64,000 bases of DNA from Paraphysomonas bandaiensis (GCA_965644295.1 CBFFRP010000042.1:1-64000); one strand, 5' to 3'; positions 12,039-23,110 are shown, counted from the stretch's first letter. Made by a program: numbers and translations. The notes: generated from the sequence alone by a model not told the origin.

Positions 12039-15000
12039 AGAGTATGCTCAACTGAGAGTTGGATTATACTTGATGGATGATGATGTTAATTATGTAACTG
12101 TATCACGTAAGATAGAAGGCTATGATGATACTATGGCTGGGAAGGAAGCGTTGGAGAAGAAGCGTAAAAGAGTGGAGGAGCTGAACCTGATAGACAGTAA
12201 GAAACGATATCGCAGAGAGAGGGATCATCGTAAGAAGAACAACGGTAAGAAGAAGCCGATGAAGAAGGATACAGAGATTACAGGGCAGCGACCTGGAAGT
12301 GCCGAATATACTGGGTGCAGAAATTGTAAGTCAAAGGAACATCTTGCCATCGATTGTCCAGCATCGAAAAAGAAGTACTCGCAAAGCAAGAGCAAGGCTG
12401 TGAGGTTTCAAGATGGAAGGAAACCAGACAAAAGACTACTTACAGTTGAAAACATCAGGCGTGGAGAGCCAGCGGATTTGTCTGACGAAGACGAAGCAAA
12501 TATGATCGAGCAACAGGAAGAGTATCATTTGTCATGTAATGTGTATGAGACGAATATATGCAGTAGTGTGCATGAGGATATTCACTATACATACATTGAT
12601 ACCTGTTGTTCGTCATCAATGTTTTTGATAAATGATGTGAATATACTTGATAGTCATATGCACACATCAAAGGTTATTAATGGTTCGAAAAAAGGGTCAG
12701 AGATATGCGTCACGAGTGTAGGTTCCCGTGGAGCATGGAAGAACATTGAGGTATCAAGTCAGATAAATCGGTGTCTTTGTTCTGGACGGAAGTTGAACGA
12801 TATGGGATATCGATTTACTGTATGGTATGGTATACAGATATATGACAGAAATACGGATGAGCTGGTGTTGGAGGGACCTATGAAGAATGGAATGACTGCT
12901 GTGCCAACACAGCAGTTATTGGAGCTTCCAGACGTATCGACATCCAGTGATTCAGAAGTAAATCTCAGTGACCGTACGGGTGAGGATGAACTGGAGCTGT
13001 TACATAGGAGAGCGGGTCATTTTAACAAGCATGCGTTGGTAGAAGCCCACAAAAGAATGCTAATTATTGGGACTGGACTGAAACGAAAACATCTCTCGAA
13101 ACGTGTTTCCAAAGAACAGTGTCTATGTGATGTATGCGCCAGGGCGAAGATCACCAGAGTAAGTTTTCGGACAAAGGATGAGGACTCCGTTCGTCCAAAT
13201 TTCTCGGCCGATATAGCAGTATACTTAAATTGTCCAGCTCGAGGAGGGGAAATATATGTGCTCAAACTAACACACCATGCCAGTCGGATGTTCTGGTCGG
13301 AAGGGCTTGTTCATAGGACTGGGTCATCGGTACTGCAGGTTTTCAAGAAGATTTTTGAAGGAGATGTGAAAAGGTACAAATTAGAAATGCATCATTACCA
13401 TGCAGATGGAGCAGGGGAGCTAATATGTGATGAGCTGCGACAATATCTTAGGTCACAGGGTTGCTATCAACATACGTGGAGCTCTACGGACTCTCCTGAG
13501 ATGAACGCGATTGAGGAGCGGAAATTCAGGACCTGTGGTGAGATGACATTAGCGATGCTGATTCAGTCAGGATTGCCTTCACAGTTTTGGCTAGATGCCT
13601 ACATGGCAGCCAGGTACATATTAATTCGATTGCCTACAAAGACAGCGAAGGGGTATATGTCCCCTCTTGAATTTTTGACTGGTGAGGCTCCCAACCTGAA
13701 ATATCTCAGAGTATGGGGGTGTCGTGCGTATGTCCTCACTACAAAGGCGGATCGACGGAAAGACTGGGACGACAAGGCCCTTATCGGATATCTGATAGGA
13801 TATTCAGATGAAAAGGTAGGATATGATGTATATCTACCTGCGACTGATAGGGTCGTCACGTCGGTACATGTATTAACTGATGAGTCCATACCGTCACGCT
13901 CGGAGAGCTATTTCGCTGAGATAGATGCTCTTCGAGTGAAGGAGGCCGAGAGACCGAAAATTGTGTCTGACTATGCGGGCTTAGAAGGTACATATCATAT
14001 TGATGATGAGGATGGTCTTCTCTACAAGACCACGAGAGTAGTAGAACGAAAGGGGGTAATAGTAGCCTATCGATCTCTGGTAACTGCAGGTCGGAAGCAT
14101 ATCGAGCACCGGGTGCCGATTCACGTCGAGGACGTAGTGCGAATGACTGCAGAAACTCCCGGGAATACCGGATATATAGGAAAGGGGGACGCCCTGAGTA
14201 CTATGCCAGCCAGGGTGCTGGACCAGGGAAGACCTGGAGGGTTACAGGAGAGTCCTGACCCAACCTGTCAGGAGACAGCTGTGAGGTTGCAGACCTCTGA
14301 AGACTATGAGTCTGGGGTTGTGAGCGGGGCTCCTCCCACAACGCACGATGTGCGTGCTCAGGATGAGCAAGGTACGGGTTCTTATATACCTCGTCGACCG
14401 ATTGAACTAGATGGTGATGGTCGGGTCCGACGCAAACGGCTGCAGCGGAGACTGGCAAACGCGTCAGTTTTAGGAGAGATTAATATGGTTGAAGTACCGG
14501 ATGCGCATAATATTGATCTTAACCATGCAGAGACAGAAGATATCAAGATACCAAATTCATATGCCGAGGCAGAGAGATCTCCACAGTATCAACAATGGAG
14601 AAAAGCTCGAATGGTGGAGAAGACATCATTGCTGAAAAGACGTGTCTTGAAGATCGTGAAAATTCCAAGCGGAGTGAAATTAGTTAGAGCGAAATATGTG
14701 CATACGGTGAAGCGAGACATACTAGGGAATATAGTAAAGTACAAGGCTCGGCTAGTGGCATTAGGAAATCTCCAAGAGAAGAAGGAGGAGGAGCCGTCCA
14801 CTTTCGCTCCAGTGGTTAAGGGTATAACCATTAGACTAGTGTTAGCGATTGCGTTTATGTTACAGATGCATGTGCATCAATTAGATGTATCATCCGCATT
14901 TTGCTATGCAGATCTGGAGGATGACGTGTATATGGCACCTCCACCAGATGAGGAATTACTAGCTGGATGGTGTTTTCAACTAATCAAGGCATTGTATGGA

Positions 15001-15858
15001 CTGCGATCTTCACCGCGACAGTGGAATAAACATATTGACAAGTTTATTAAATCATTGCATTTTACTCCGTGTATTTTGGATACGTGTTTGTATATGCGAT
15101 GGAGTAACGGAAAACTGCATTTATTATTGATATATGTTGATGATATCATAATTGCATCCGCTGATCTGACTTACTTGGAAAGCGTAAAGCGTAGGTTCTG
15201 TGAAACATTCGAGATGCATGATCTGGGAGTGTGTAAGCGATTTCTGAACATCAGGATAACCAGAGGAGAAAATTGGTATATGTTAGATCAATCTGAGTAT
15301 GCTAAGAATATTATCAAGAAATTCAGCTCAGTTATGGGAAAGAGTAGTAAGAATAAGGAGGCCCCACTACCTACTAATGTTCAGGATCTGTTGGCAGAGG
15401 AACGTGAACTTACGGAGGAGCAGAAGCAGTGGGTTGACTCATTTCCGTATCGGCAAATTATTGGAGCAGTGTTGTATCTAGCAATGCATACTAGACCTGA
15501 TCTGGCTTATGCAGTGGGGTTATTGTCTCGATTTAGTAGTTGTCCGACATATGCATCGTGCAAACTGGCGATTCACTTATTGAAATATTTGCGTGGAACA
15601 ATTGATGAGGGCATCAGATTCAGTGGGAGTGAGTTCGACTTACATGTGTTCAGTGATTCAGATTGGGCTGGTGATAGACTGACTCGGCGATCGACAACAG
15701 GATACATTGTGTTCTTATGTGCAGGCGCATTGGCCTGGCAGTCTAAACTACAGACCACAGTTGCAACTTCGAGCATGGAATCTGAATATATGGCGGAGTA
15801 TGCGGCTATGCAAGAACTGGTGTGGCTTCGGGGGTGTTCAAGGAGCTCGGGCTCTTAG
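12028..15858 (+). CDS. pol: Copia pol: zinc knuckle, protease, integrase, reverse transcriptase, RNase H (part)
   Basis: This long frame (about 1,276 codons) is open from 11962 and has no clear ATG near its start, consistent with expression by frameshifting from gag. In order it shows a CCHC zinc knuckle (CRNCKSKEHLAIDC) near residue 95 and an aspartic protease site YIDTCCSSS, which departs from the usual D-S/T-G. Next come the GAG-pre-integrase region (LLHRRAGHFNKHA, CDVCARAK) and integrase acidic residues in SADIAVY, HADGAGEL and EMNAIEERKFRT. Reverse transcriptase follows with QLDVSSAF, LYGLRSSPRQWNK and the active site YVDD, then the RNase H start FSDSDWAGD. The frame stops at 15858 because of a one-base shift in a run of five G at about 15829-15833; the remainder of RNase H continues in another frame. 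Confidence 0.93.
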   Translation: MLNEEYAQLRVGLYLMDDDVNYVTVSRKIEGYDDTMAGKEALEKKRKRVEELNLIDSKKRYRRERDHRKKNNGKKKPMKKDTEITGQRPGSAEYTGCRNCKSKEHLAIDCPASKKKYSQSKSKAVRFQDGRKPDKRLLTVENIRRGEPADLSDEDEANMIEQQEEYHLSCNVYETNICSSVHEDIHYTYIDTCCSSSMFLINDVNILDSHMHTSKVINGSKKGSEICVTSVGSRGAWKNIEVSSQINRCLCSGRKLNDMGYRFTVWYGIQIYDRNTDELVLEGPMKNGMTAVPTQQLLELPDVSTSSDSEVNLSDRTGEDELELLHRRAGHFNKHALVEAHKRMLIIGTGLKRKHLSKRVSKEQCLCDVCARAKITRVSFRTKDEDSVRPNFSADIAVYLNCPARGGEIYVLKLTHHASRMFWSEGLVHRTGSSVLQVFKKIFEGDVKRYKLEMHHYHADGAGELICDELRQYLRSQGCYQHTWSSTDSPEMNAIEERKFRTCGEMTLAMLIQSGLPSQFWLDAYMAARYILIRLPTKTAKGYMSPLEFLTGEAPNLKYLRVWGCRAYVLTTKADRRKDWDDKALIGYLIGYSDEKVGYDVYLPATDRVVTSVHVLTDESIPSRSESYFAEIDALRVKEAERPKIVSDYAGLEGTYHIDDEDGLLYKTTRVVERKGVIVAYRSLVTAGRKHIEHRVPIHVEDVVRMTAETPGNTGYIGKGDALSTMPARVLDQGRPGGLQESPDPTCQETAVRLQTSEDYESGVVSGAPPTTHDVRAQDEQGTGSYIPRRPIELDGDGRVRRKRLQRRLANASVLGEINMVEVPDAHNIDLNHAETEDIKIPNSYAEAERSPQYQQWRKARMVEKTSLLKRRVLKIVKIPSGVKLVRAKYVHTVKRDILGNIVKYKARLVALGNLQEKKEEEPSTFAPVVKGITIRLVLAIAFMLQMHVHQLDVSSAFCYADLEDDVYMAPPPDEELLAGWCFQLIKALYGLRSSPRQWNKHIDKFIKSLHFTPCILDTCLYMRWSNGKLHLLLIYVDDIIIASADLTYLESVKRRFCETFEMHDLGVCKRFLNIRITRGENWYMLDQSEYAKNIIKKFSSVMGKSSKNKEAPLPTNVQDLLAEERELTEEQKQWVDSFPYRQIIGAVLYLAMHTRPDLAYAVGLLSRFSSCPTYASCKLAIHLLKYLRGTIDEGIRFSGSEFDLHVFSDSDWAGDRLTRRSTTGYIVFLCAGALAWQSKLQTTVATSSMESEYMAEYAAMQELVWLRGCSRSSGS

Positions 15859-16163
15859 TTGCGAAGCCGACTCCATTCTTTATGGATAGCAAGAGTGCGA
15901 AAGATCTCTCCGAGAATCCTGTGTATCATAAGAGGTCGAAGCATATAGACATCAAGTATCACTGGGTGAGAGAGCATGTAAATGGAAAATTTCCTACGGC
16001 AAAGTTGATTCATGTGTCGACGGATGATATGGCGGCTGATATTTTCACGAAGGCATTGTCAACGAAACTTTTCAGTCGTCATGAGAAAACTATTACCGGG
16101 GTTAAGAGAAGTGTGTCAACCAGAGTTGAGGAGCAGCAGAAGAAGCGACCCCGAAGAGGTTAA
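15822..16163 (+). pseudogene. Displaced C-terminal part of Copia RNase H
   Basis: The frame change at the G run near 15830 brings in the missing end of RNase H: FMDSKSAKDLSENPVYH, the motif KHIDIKYHWVREHV, and the closing TDDMAADIFTKAL typical of Copia polyproteins. A basic tail ends at the TAA at 16161. The one-base loss fits either a slip in a homopolymer during sequencing or a true inactivating mutation. Because the two LTRs are identical, a very recent lesion or an artefact is more likely than old decay. Confidence 0.88.
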
Positions 16164-16327
16164 AGGTGTGTTTTAGTGGGTGAGAATCCCACATAACTAT
16201 ATATCTAGTTGACTGCTAGTTATATATGTATCTTGATAAGATTTCACATCTATTTTACCTATGAGACTAGTTTATAGCATGAAGATCACTGTACTCATTG
16301 TTGTTTCGTATCACTGCATTCTACATT

Positions 16328-16336
16328 GAGTGGGAG
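16328..16336 (+). other. Polypurine tract
   Basis: The purine-rich gagtgggag lies immediately before the 3-prime LTR, where plus-strand DNA synthesis of LTR retroelements is primed. Its position fixes the LTR start at the following tattag. Confidence 0.75.
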
Positions 16337-16629
16337 TATTAGAATATGGACTGTATCCTAGTATATTCAATGTGGTACTTGAAGACAATGTACGAGAATA
16401 CAGTGAAGTATGGTGATGTGTAGATGCTGTTATGATATTGAGAAAACTGAAATAGTTTGCTCTTTCAAGATATGTTTAGTAGCGAAAGGTCTACAGAAGT
16501 AGTGATTTATGCATGGCACAAAACGAGCTTGTGTTGTTTAACACAATTTGTGTAAACGATATTAATAAATCTATCTAGTCTAACAACTTAATCTCTCTTT
16601 GATCTAAGTAAAATGAGCATTTCCCAACA
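16337..16629 (+). repeat. Copia 3-prime LTR
   Basis: This copy matches the 5-prime LTR over all 293 bp by eye. It carries the gag ATG context near its end (atgagcatttcccaaca), which is non-coding here because the element ends. Confidence 0.95.
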
Positions 16630-17038
16630 GAGAGCACGCATTACTATCAGTGCGAGAACTACTTCATAGAGAGTGGCAGATGTTAATAAGAAACCTCACG
16701 CAATATATCAAATTAACTCAATTAATTGAAGCTATAATACGGTTTCTCGTCACTCGTTGCAACTTGCTATATTGATGACTTTACAATCGCTAATTTAGAA
16801 ATATAGAAAGTCACGATCTATTCTCTTACCTATAACCATCAACTTTTACATTTCATCAAGTAATAAAACACTGCCTATTTATCATCAATGGGTACAATTT
16901 GAACACATTCAACTACTACAGCATTGAATGCTGAACCATTAGCAAATCTCAACAAAATATAATATTATATGATCATTTTATAAAAAATGCATCATTGCAT
17001 AACAAATCATACAACACAAAAACCTAAACACCGTCAAT
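16630..17038. other. Intergenic region downstream of MIS12
   Basis: This 409-bp AT-rich spacer lies between the Copia element and the 3-prime end of the minus-strand MIS12 gene. No gene or repeat was recognised. Confidence 0.6.
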
Positions 17039-18044
17039 CTAACTAGATCCTCGGCTACGAAGTGATGCGTTCAAGCGCTTCAAATCATCGCTACTGCTTG
17101 TTTGAACAGAGGAGCCCACACTACCCATATGCGTACGTTGCCTTTTACCATCTGTTAAACGTAAACGTAACGACATTAATATAGTTCACAGTAAAAACAT
17201 AATCATAATAGACACACCTGCTGACATGGTAGAAGCAGTAGTTTCAGCAGAATCCTTTTCATCTCCAACTACCTCCATGATATCTTCAGTGAATACTACA
17301 TAATATAAGAGCTAGAAGTGAAAGATGATATTATAAATATTTTACCATTTGCTTTATCAGCCAGGGTGCGAAGTAGGTCATTCTGCTGCATTAAATGTGA
17401 CACTGTGTCGATAACTGGTCGGACTTCATGCAAGTCCAGTGCTTGGGCACCCATGTGCAGGTTGAAGAGAGCTGCAGACATATCGTTCAACGATTCCTCG
17501 GCAGCAACACAATCAGATCTAAGTTTGTTATTAGTCGCCACCAACTCCGCATATCGAGCGCGTAAAGAGGCAAGTTTGCTGTTATCTAATGTCGAACTAT
17601 CGGTCTCTGATATCTCAAGATCCACCGTCTGGTCAGTTGTTGGAAATATATTGATGGTAGAGTACAGTTCAAACTTGTCCATGTTTTGCTTTCCATGCTT
17701 CCGCAGAAGATGTGCGAACTTCTGGCAGTACTAAATATAATTTAAACAAAACATGAATATATAGATCTCTGGTCGATCAACTTACACTTGGAATTCGTCG
17801 AGTCACCGATTCTGAAAGTCCCTTGCTTCTTGCAATCTGGAACGCAATAAATCAAGAGATGGATACTAACAAAACAACTCCATACATTTTCGAGCTCTGT
17901 CTGAAAATCATTAGCTGCATGGATCAGCTCGTCGTCGAAAGCTCGCCGAACTACGTAATCCAATGAGGTTACAGTGTGATTAATAACAATCCTAAACCCA
18001 CCATCGCTAAAGAAATCTGACGCGGAAAAGTCTCCGTTCTGCAT
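17039..18044 (-). CDS. MIS12: Kinetochore protein MIS12/Mtw1-like
   Basis: This is the likely Mis12 subunit of the kinetochore MIND complex, which links centromeric chromatin to microtubule-binding Ndc80. Five exons are supported (introns 17837-17885, 17731-17785, 17296-17345, 17152-17217), giving about 261 residues, within the usual 200-290. The first ATG in frame is at 18044. The N-terminal helical half ends in LLRKHGKQNMDKFELYSTI; the family hallmark is a basic helix followed by (D/N)KFELY..RNIF. The rest is coiled coil (SKLASLRARYAELVATNNKL) with an acidic, Ser-rich end. The ATG at 18044 was preferred to an in-frame GTG 15 bp upstream. Assignment rests on pattern memory of a fast-evolving family. 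Confidence 0.7.
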
Positions 18045-18647
18045 TACAGATTCTCTCACTTTACGTAATCAACAGACATACACAGTCAATTCTTAATTAG
18101 TATACAGCACAAGAGTTGGAGTGCTTTAGAGTGCGGAGCCTCTTTGTGCTGTGTATGTTTTATTTAGAATATCAGGCTATTTTCCACTATAATACTCTCC
18201 GTCTACATAGAAACTGCGGATATAACTCATTTTATGGGGTTTTTGTCATCCACTTATCAGCCTGGAGTTGCAAATCAACGGTCGTTTTTGTAATCAACCG
18301 ACGTTACCGGACAGGACCGGACGGGATCACGGAAGAACAAGCTGTAGGAATGAACGGACCGTTTGTATCGTTTGTATTGACCTGCTTCATGTATGTGTGT
18401 ATGTGTACACACAGTGCCTGCTGTATTTCAAACTCTTGTATATGAATGCAGTCGTTGAGGTTCTATAAGTGTATGATCAGACGTGACTATAGAGCGCATT
18501 GATAACTTTACTCTGCAGTGTTGCGATAAAATCTCTGTATAGAACCAACTTATAGCCGTCTCTTAGCATTGCACTGCACTCATTTCTATAAGTGTGAGTG
18601 TACATCATATTAATACAGAAGTATAATTCTATTCATTGAACTCAACG
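18045..18647. promoter_or_regulatory. Divergent promoter region of MIS12 and SSX2IP-like genes
   Basis: A 603-bp spacer lies between two divergent genes acting in the mitotic apparatus. It contains a short run ccggacaggaccggacggga near 18309. Open frames here lack any recognisable protein. Regulatory function is inferred from position only. Confidence 0.4.
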
Positions 18648-20553
18648 ATGACTTCAATGGATTTCACTGATATGTTTAAGAATGAGGGGATGTCTGTTGA
18701 TGATGTATACATCGATACAGATGGAGTTGATAGTCCGATGAAGCTCTCAGCCTCTGCTCATGAAGGGGAAGTTGAGGTCGAATATATTAAGAGTAAAATT
18801 GAGGCGTTAGGACTGAGTTGTCCCTCTGATGGCATGAACAGTGCTATGACGGAAATTCTACATCGTTTATTTATGGAGGTGCGATTGAGAGATATTTTAT
18901 ATGTGAAATAAGTAGTTTGCAGAGAGATCACTGGCAGAATCAGACTGAGCATATATCGGGCATGTGTTCTACCATGAAAACCAAGATAGATAATCTGGAA
19001 CGGCAGAAAGAGGCCGATGCTGCCAGAATCACAGTATTAAACCAGGTATGTGGCAGATCATATGTCTAAGAGTGTAATATGTTGGGAAGGATGTGAATGC
19101 TGCGAATGAAAAGATGAGTGCCTTACGTGCGGAGCAGCGTGAGCTGAAGTGTCTCTGGTTAAGTGAAAAGAGCGAACTCGAGAGTCGATGCTTTCAATTA
19201 CAGGCTCTACACACCCAACTACAGGGCACTTTACGCAAAAAAGAGAGGGACTATGACAGGCTGCAGACACAACTTAGTAAGGCTGTGAAAGAATCTCAAA
19301 AGCCCCCTCGAGGAGGATCCGGACAGCAGCAGGGATTTACTCCTGTGATATCTATCTCCCAACCACTTAAAAAGAACTCGAGTCAATCCCAAGCAACGCA
19401 GGGAACTCTTTTGGACGCTGAATTGACCGCTGTTAGGAGTACTGTTGCAACGTTGGAGGTAGTTTTTTGTTATCGCCATTGCGTTTGGTGTGAAGTTAAT
19501 GTTCGTTTCAGGCAGAGAACAGCAATTTGAGGGAGGCTGTTGAAGAACTTACAGTTACCTTTGAAGAGTTCCAGGCTAAGATGACAAGAGAGGTTCTCGA
19601 ACATACTAATTCCGCACCCACGAACCCTGACCTGTTCTGTGGAGATGATATTGAGAACATGTCTTGTCTAGAGCAAGCCAAGTGTGTGGAGCAGCGCCTG
19701 GACGCTACGTCTGCCATTTTGGGAGGTCGAAATTCAAGCGAAGGGATGCATACACCTAATGGAAGTCCTCGCAAAGCATTGGGTGTATTGGCAACTCCTG
19801 GGATAGGACGGAGGGGTATAGTAGGTACTCCCGCTGCACGACCAATGGACTGGCTCGTGAAGCAGGCCAGTACCGAGGTTAAAGCGCTCCGAGAGCGGGC
19901 GGAGGGCCTCCGGTGGAATATTCCCCAATCAAACAAAGAAAATGTCGAAAATTGTGGTGATGATTGTGCAGATGAGGTTGACGTAGGTAAGGGCATGGAG
20001 AGAGCTAGAAAGTACAAACTGCAGCTGGAAGAGGCAATGTCAGTAATTTTTGAACAGGACAGACTCATTCATGCCGGTACTTTTCTACAAATAATATATA
20101 CCTGGAACTCAACTCGACTTTTATCTTGTATAGCGCTGGTAGGGAATCTATCCTCAGTACGAGATAAGGATGGTGCGGAGTATGCCGAAGAGGACGAGGA
20201 CCCAGAACTGGAGTACTCGGAAGATACAGTATTCGATCTGCACACTCACAGTGAGGCCGGACTATCGGGCCGTACACCTGGAAAAATGCGAAGCTCGTAT
20301 GATCCTTCAGACTGGAGCCTTGGAGACATCCTTCCGGCAGGTGAGAAAACTAGATACTATTTGTTGTGTGGAAAGGAGATATTGCAGCCAGTAGACTAAT
20401 ATACATGACTTGTATGTAGTGAGCCCTGATACGATGGCAGTTTTGAAGGCTGCCAACTTCACAACATTGCCAACTGTGACAACTACGTCGGAAGCAGACG
20501 GAAATCAAGATGGTATTGACCCCGTGTCATTGTCAATGGCAGATGAAGGATAA
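18648..20553 (+). CDS. Afadin/alpha-actinin-binding (ADIP) domain protein, SSX2IP/Msd1-like
   Basis: This is a coiled-coil protein of the ADIP family (animal SSX2IP, fission yeast Msd1), which anchors microtubules at centrosomes, spindle poles and basal bodies. The start at 18648 is the first ATG in frame. The N-terminal YIKSKIEALGLSCPS followed by a short helix LHRLF matches the family's opening YI..EL..LGF. The domain core has ELESRCFQLQALHTQLQ and KKERDYDRLQTQLSKAV, matching the KKKEREY.KL..RL signature. A second helical region contains EELTVTFEEFQAKM. The middle is Ser/Pro/Gly-rich and the C-terminus acidic. Six exons give about 540 residues, similar to animal SSX2IP at about 600. The last intron is about 20361-20427 and the stop is at 20551. 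An AATAAA lies near 20600. Confidence 0.78.
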
Positions 20554-20805
20554 GTCCCATTGAAGTAAATACGCAGCTTTTTGTAGACCACTGTGCAATA
20601 ATAAATATTTATTCAGCAAGCCCACGGAAATTTATTAATAATACTTATATCACTATGGAAGAATATGTTATACATATTTTGTTATACATACATATTATTT
20701 GTTGTACTCTAGCGCACAAAGAATATATATCATTTTGTTAGTTTGCAGTACCAAACGTGAGTATCAATATATCCTGTAATTTCACATGCTAAGTACTCGT
20801 AGTGA

Positions 20806-22800
20806 ATGTCTTATTATTAGGAATGTGGGTTAAGAGTCAGGACTAATTTAGCATTGCAAATTTATTGAAAAGCTTTTTATTTAGCAATAGGAGTTAATAA
20901 CCTGCACAAATGCAGTGGCTAGTTGAATGCTAGACATACTATTTAGACCGCTACCCATAACTAATCAGCACAAATTCTATTATCCTACTATTTAATGCTA
21001 CGGAAGCTGCTTGTGCGTCGCCGCAAGCACCAAGGTGCGACCACTTCCGTTCTTAATGTTGATTATGAGTTGCGTCATGCTCGTGTGTCCTAGGACTCAC
21101 TGGCGCGTGGTATTAGGTAGTCTCCCCTAAAAGGCTTGGGATGAGTTTCCACCAGGCTCTGGGGTACGGGGTTCTGTATTAAGGACTTGAGTGTACCAAG
21201 TGCTAGTTGTGTGTGCTGAGAGGTGGGTGGAGAGGTGGAATGTGGCGCTGTCTCATTGCACTGTTTCGGTCTCAGGCATAGGTAGAGTTGCCGGAGGCGG
21301 CGTCGTTGTCTAGGGCCTGAATTTTTCGTGCGGGCCGGTGATGTGTTCCTGTGTGTATGAGTGTTGGGGTTCGCGTGTGCGGTGGTAGGCGGTCCAGTCT
21401 CGGGTCGGCGGCGGACTCCTAGTAATCGTAGCACCCTTGGGCGTTTCCATTGCAGTCTACGTTTTTGACGCGGTCGCGGGAGTAGCCTAGGGGGTCGGGT
21501 AACATATCGTCTACTTCGGTCTTGGATCATGAGCTTTGCTGCAGCAAAAATCGGGAGAAGCAGGCTGATGACCGCTGATTCAAGGTTGCGCAGACCTTGA
21601 GGTGTCAGGGACTCATGAATGTGATCTCCAAAAACCACCTGCGGGAAGGAGTGGTTCCAGGCCCTGCTGGACGGAGAGCCGCTGTAGCGCATTGGTGGTC
21701 CAGTAGTGGGGTAGATCCTGATCTCTCAGTACCTCTTGAAGCGCGTTTTTGTGGCTGTGAAAGGCAGTCTCCCGTATCTGAGTGATGTTGTCATTTATGT
21801 GCTTGAGTGAATCTAGTCGAAAGCCGCAGTCAGAACATGCGGCTTTGGCCAGGTCGAGACCGTGGTTGATTTTTGCCCGGTCTCTCCCTATGCTGAAAGA
21901 TTTGTCCCATGTCAATGCTGCATTGAACACTCTCTGGCGTAGGTGTGAACTATCTTTATTCTTTGACGGACCGCCATCTGCTTGTGGCAGTTTGCGCGGA
22001 AGTAGTGCCCCGCTGTCTGTCCAATATCCAGGTGCCCAGTCGGGATTGTGACCGTAGCGTTGATCTCGAAGTGCAGTGTAGTAGGTCTCCAGCGTTCATT
22101 GCCTACGGGGTGATTGAAAGTCCGTATAAGAAGCGGGCTTGTATAGAGCGGCCGTCGTTCCCCTGATATAGGCGCTAGTGCCATAAACTCACCGTGAGTA
22201 TTCGTTCAATGGCTTGGTCTACTTTTTGACAGTGTAATTTTGTCGTCCCAGAAGTCGGTCAACTTCAAGCCAGTCCTCTCCGGCTATTGCGTCTGCAATG
22301 TAAATGCCTTTTTGTCTTCTTCATATGTGGTACGTCGTTCAGGGTGTGATCGGACCCAGGTTACATTCCTTTTACAAGCTGTATTTGCCGCAATGCTTTC
22401 AAGCAGTACACCTTTGGCACGATGTTCTAGGGCCCGACGTCTGGAGGAAAGTGCCTCGTCAGTTCAGAGGCATACGGCCTTTTACAGTCTGTGTTGATCG
22501 GTATGTGTGCAGGGAGGCGCTCAGAGAATTTAAGTGCCTTAGCAGCTCCCATGAGTTCAAGTCCAGGTACGTCTCTAAAGGGTGTTTCTAAACACAGGAT
22601 TTTTGTAGTGCCGTTTTCCCATTCATCCTTTGGGGAGAGACCGACAGCCGCCGCCCCTCCGTGATGTGTCCATCTTGAGCGCGGGTGTACATGCGTAATA
22701 CGGCGTGGGGAAAGAGCTCCGGGCGTGTATGATCCGTCTGTGAAGATTGCTTGTGTGGTAAGTATCTGAGTCGGCATCGTCGAGTCCTAGGGTGCGTATA
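20806..22800 (-). mobile_element. Decayed, 5-prime-truncated LINE with RNase H
   Basis: Read on the minus strand, the copy begins inside the RNase H domain, runs through its C-terminal coding region, then through the structured terminal motif (21000-21055) and two tail units down to about 20806. The structured motif here has a perfect outer stem (cggaag at 21001, cttccg at 21044). Protein segments match the plus-strand copy at 43929-45690. No reverse transcriptase remains. Confidence 0.85.
21090..22777 (-). pseudogene. LINE RNase H and C-terminal tail, frameshifted
   Basis: Frames on the minus strand together cover an RNase H domain. The first acidic residue lies in AIFTDGSYTPG (near 22740), the second in ELMGAAKAL, and the third in INTDCK. 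A cysteine-rich segment CSDCGFRLDSLKH near 21800 follows, then a Pro/Arg-rich tail ending LGTLKSLIQNPVPQS. These lie in at least three frames, so the gene is broken. The copy usefully contains the N-terminal part of RNase H that the 43929 copy lacks. Its product is not functional. Confidence 0.8.
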
Positions 22801-22829
22801 AAAGCATTGCAAGTTAATGAATTGGTATT

Positions 22830-23110
22830 TAACTCTTATATCTTATATCTTATATCCTACTATATTATAGCGCTACGAAAGCTGCATGTCTGTCACCGCT
22901 AGCACCAAAAGGGGCAACCACTTTTGCTCTATCACTCAAAGCAGACACCGTGAAAAAACAGAACATTGATAAGCATCTTCCGACTTAAGATTTGAGACCT
23001 TTAGGTAAACTACCTGGATGCTTAACTTCAGCAGGCAGCCCAATACCCCGGACGCCGAATGTCTTTGAGGTGGGTCCATTCTCGGATGCCTGTTTATAAG
23101 TCACCACAGC
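22830..23110 (-). repeat. SINE-like repeat B, truncated
   Basis: A reversed copy of the structured terminus (about 22870-22925, weakened stems) is joined to the repeat-B body, recognised by ggatgcttaacttcagcagg and cagcccaataccccgg. The same order is seen at 35570-35930 and 42250-43090. It lies just 5-prime of the decayed LINE in the same orientation. It has no coding capacity. Confidence 0.7.

Larger units (their letters stand above)
11175..16629 (+). mobile_element. Ty1/Copia LTR retrotransposon, near-complete
   Basis: The element is 5,455 bp long with two 293-bp LTRs that I read as identical, so insertion or gene conversion is recent. Gene order is gag, zinc knuckle, protease, integrase, reverse transcriptase, RNase H, the Copia arrangement. 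Just inside the 5-prime LTR is a primer-binding site matching the 3-prime end of initiator tRNA-Met as used by Ty1. Just before the 3-prime LTR is a purine tract. The coding region is broken twice relative to one frame: a +1 shift between gag and pol, and a one-base shift in the RNase H region. No target duplication is visible: the flanks read tcatc (11170-11174) and gagag (16630-16634). Confidence 0.95.

Noticed and set aside
16630-16634. Target duplication of the full-length Copia element
   Set aside because: Left flank tcatc and right flank gagag do not match at any plausible LTR boundary.
17742-18059. Start of MIS12 at 18059
   Set aside because: The codon is GTG; the next in-frame ATG at 18044 is preferred.
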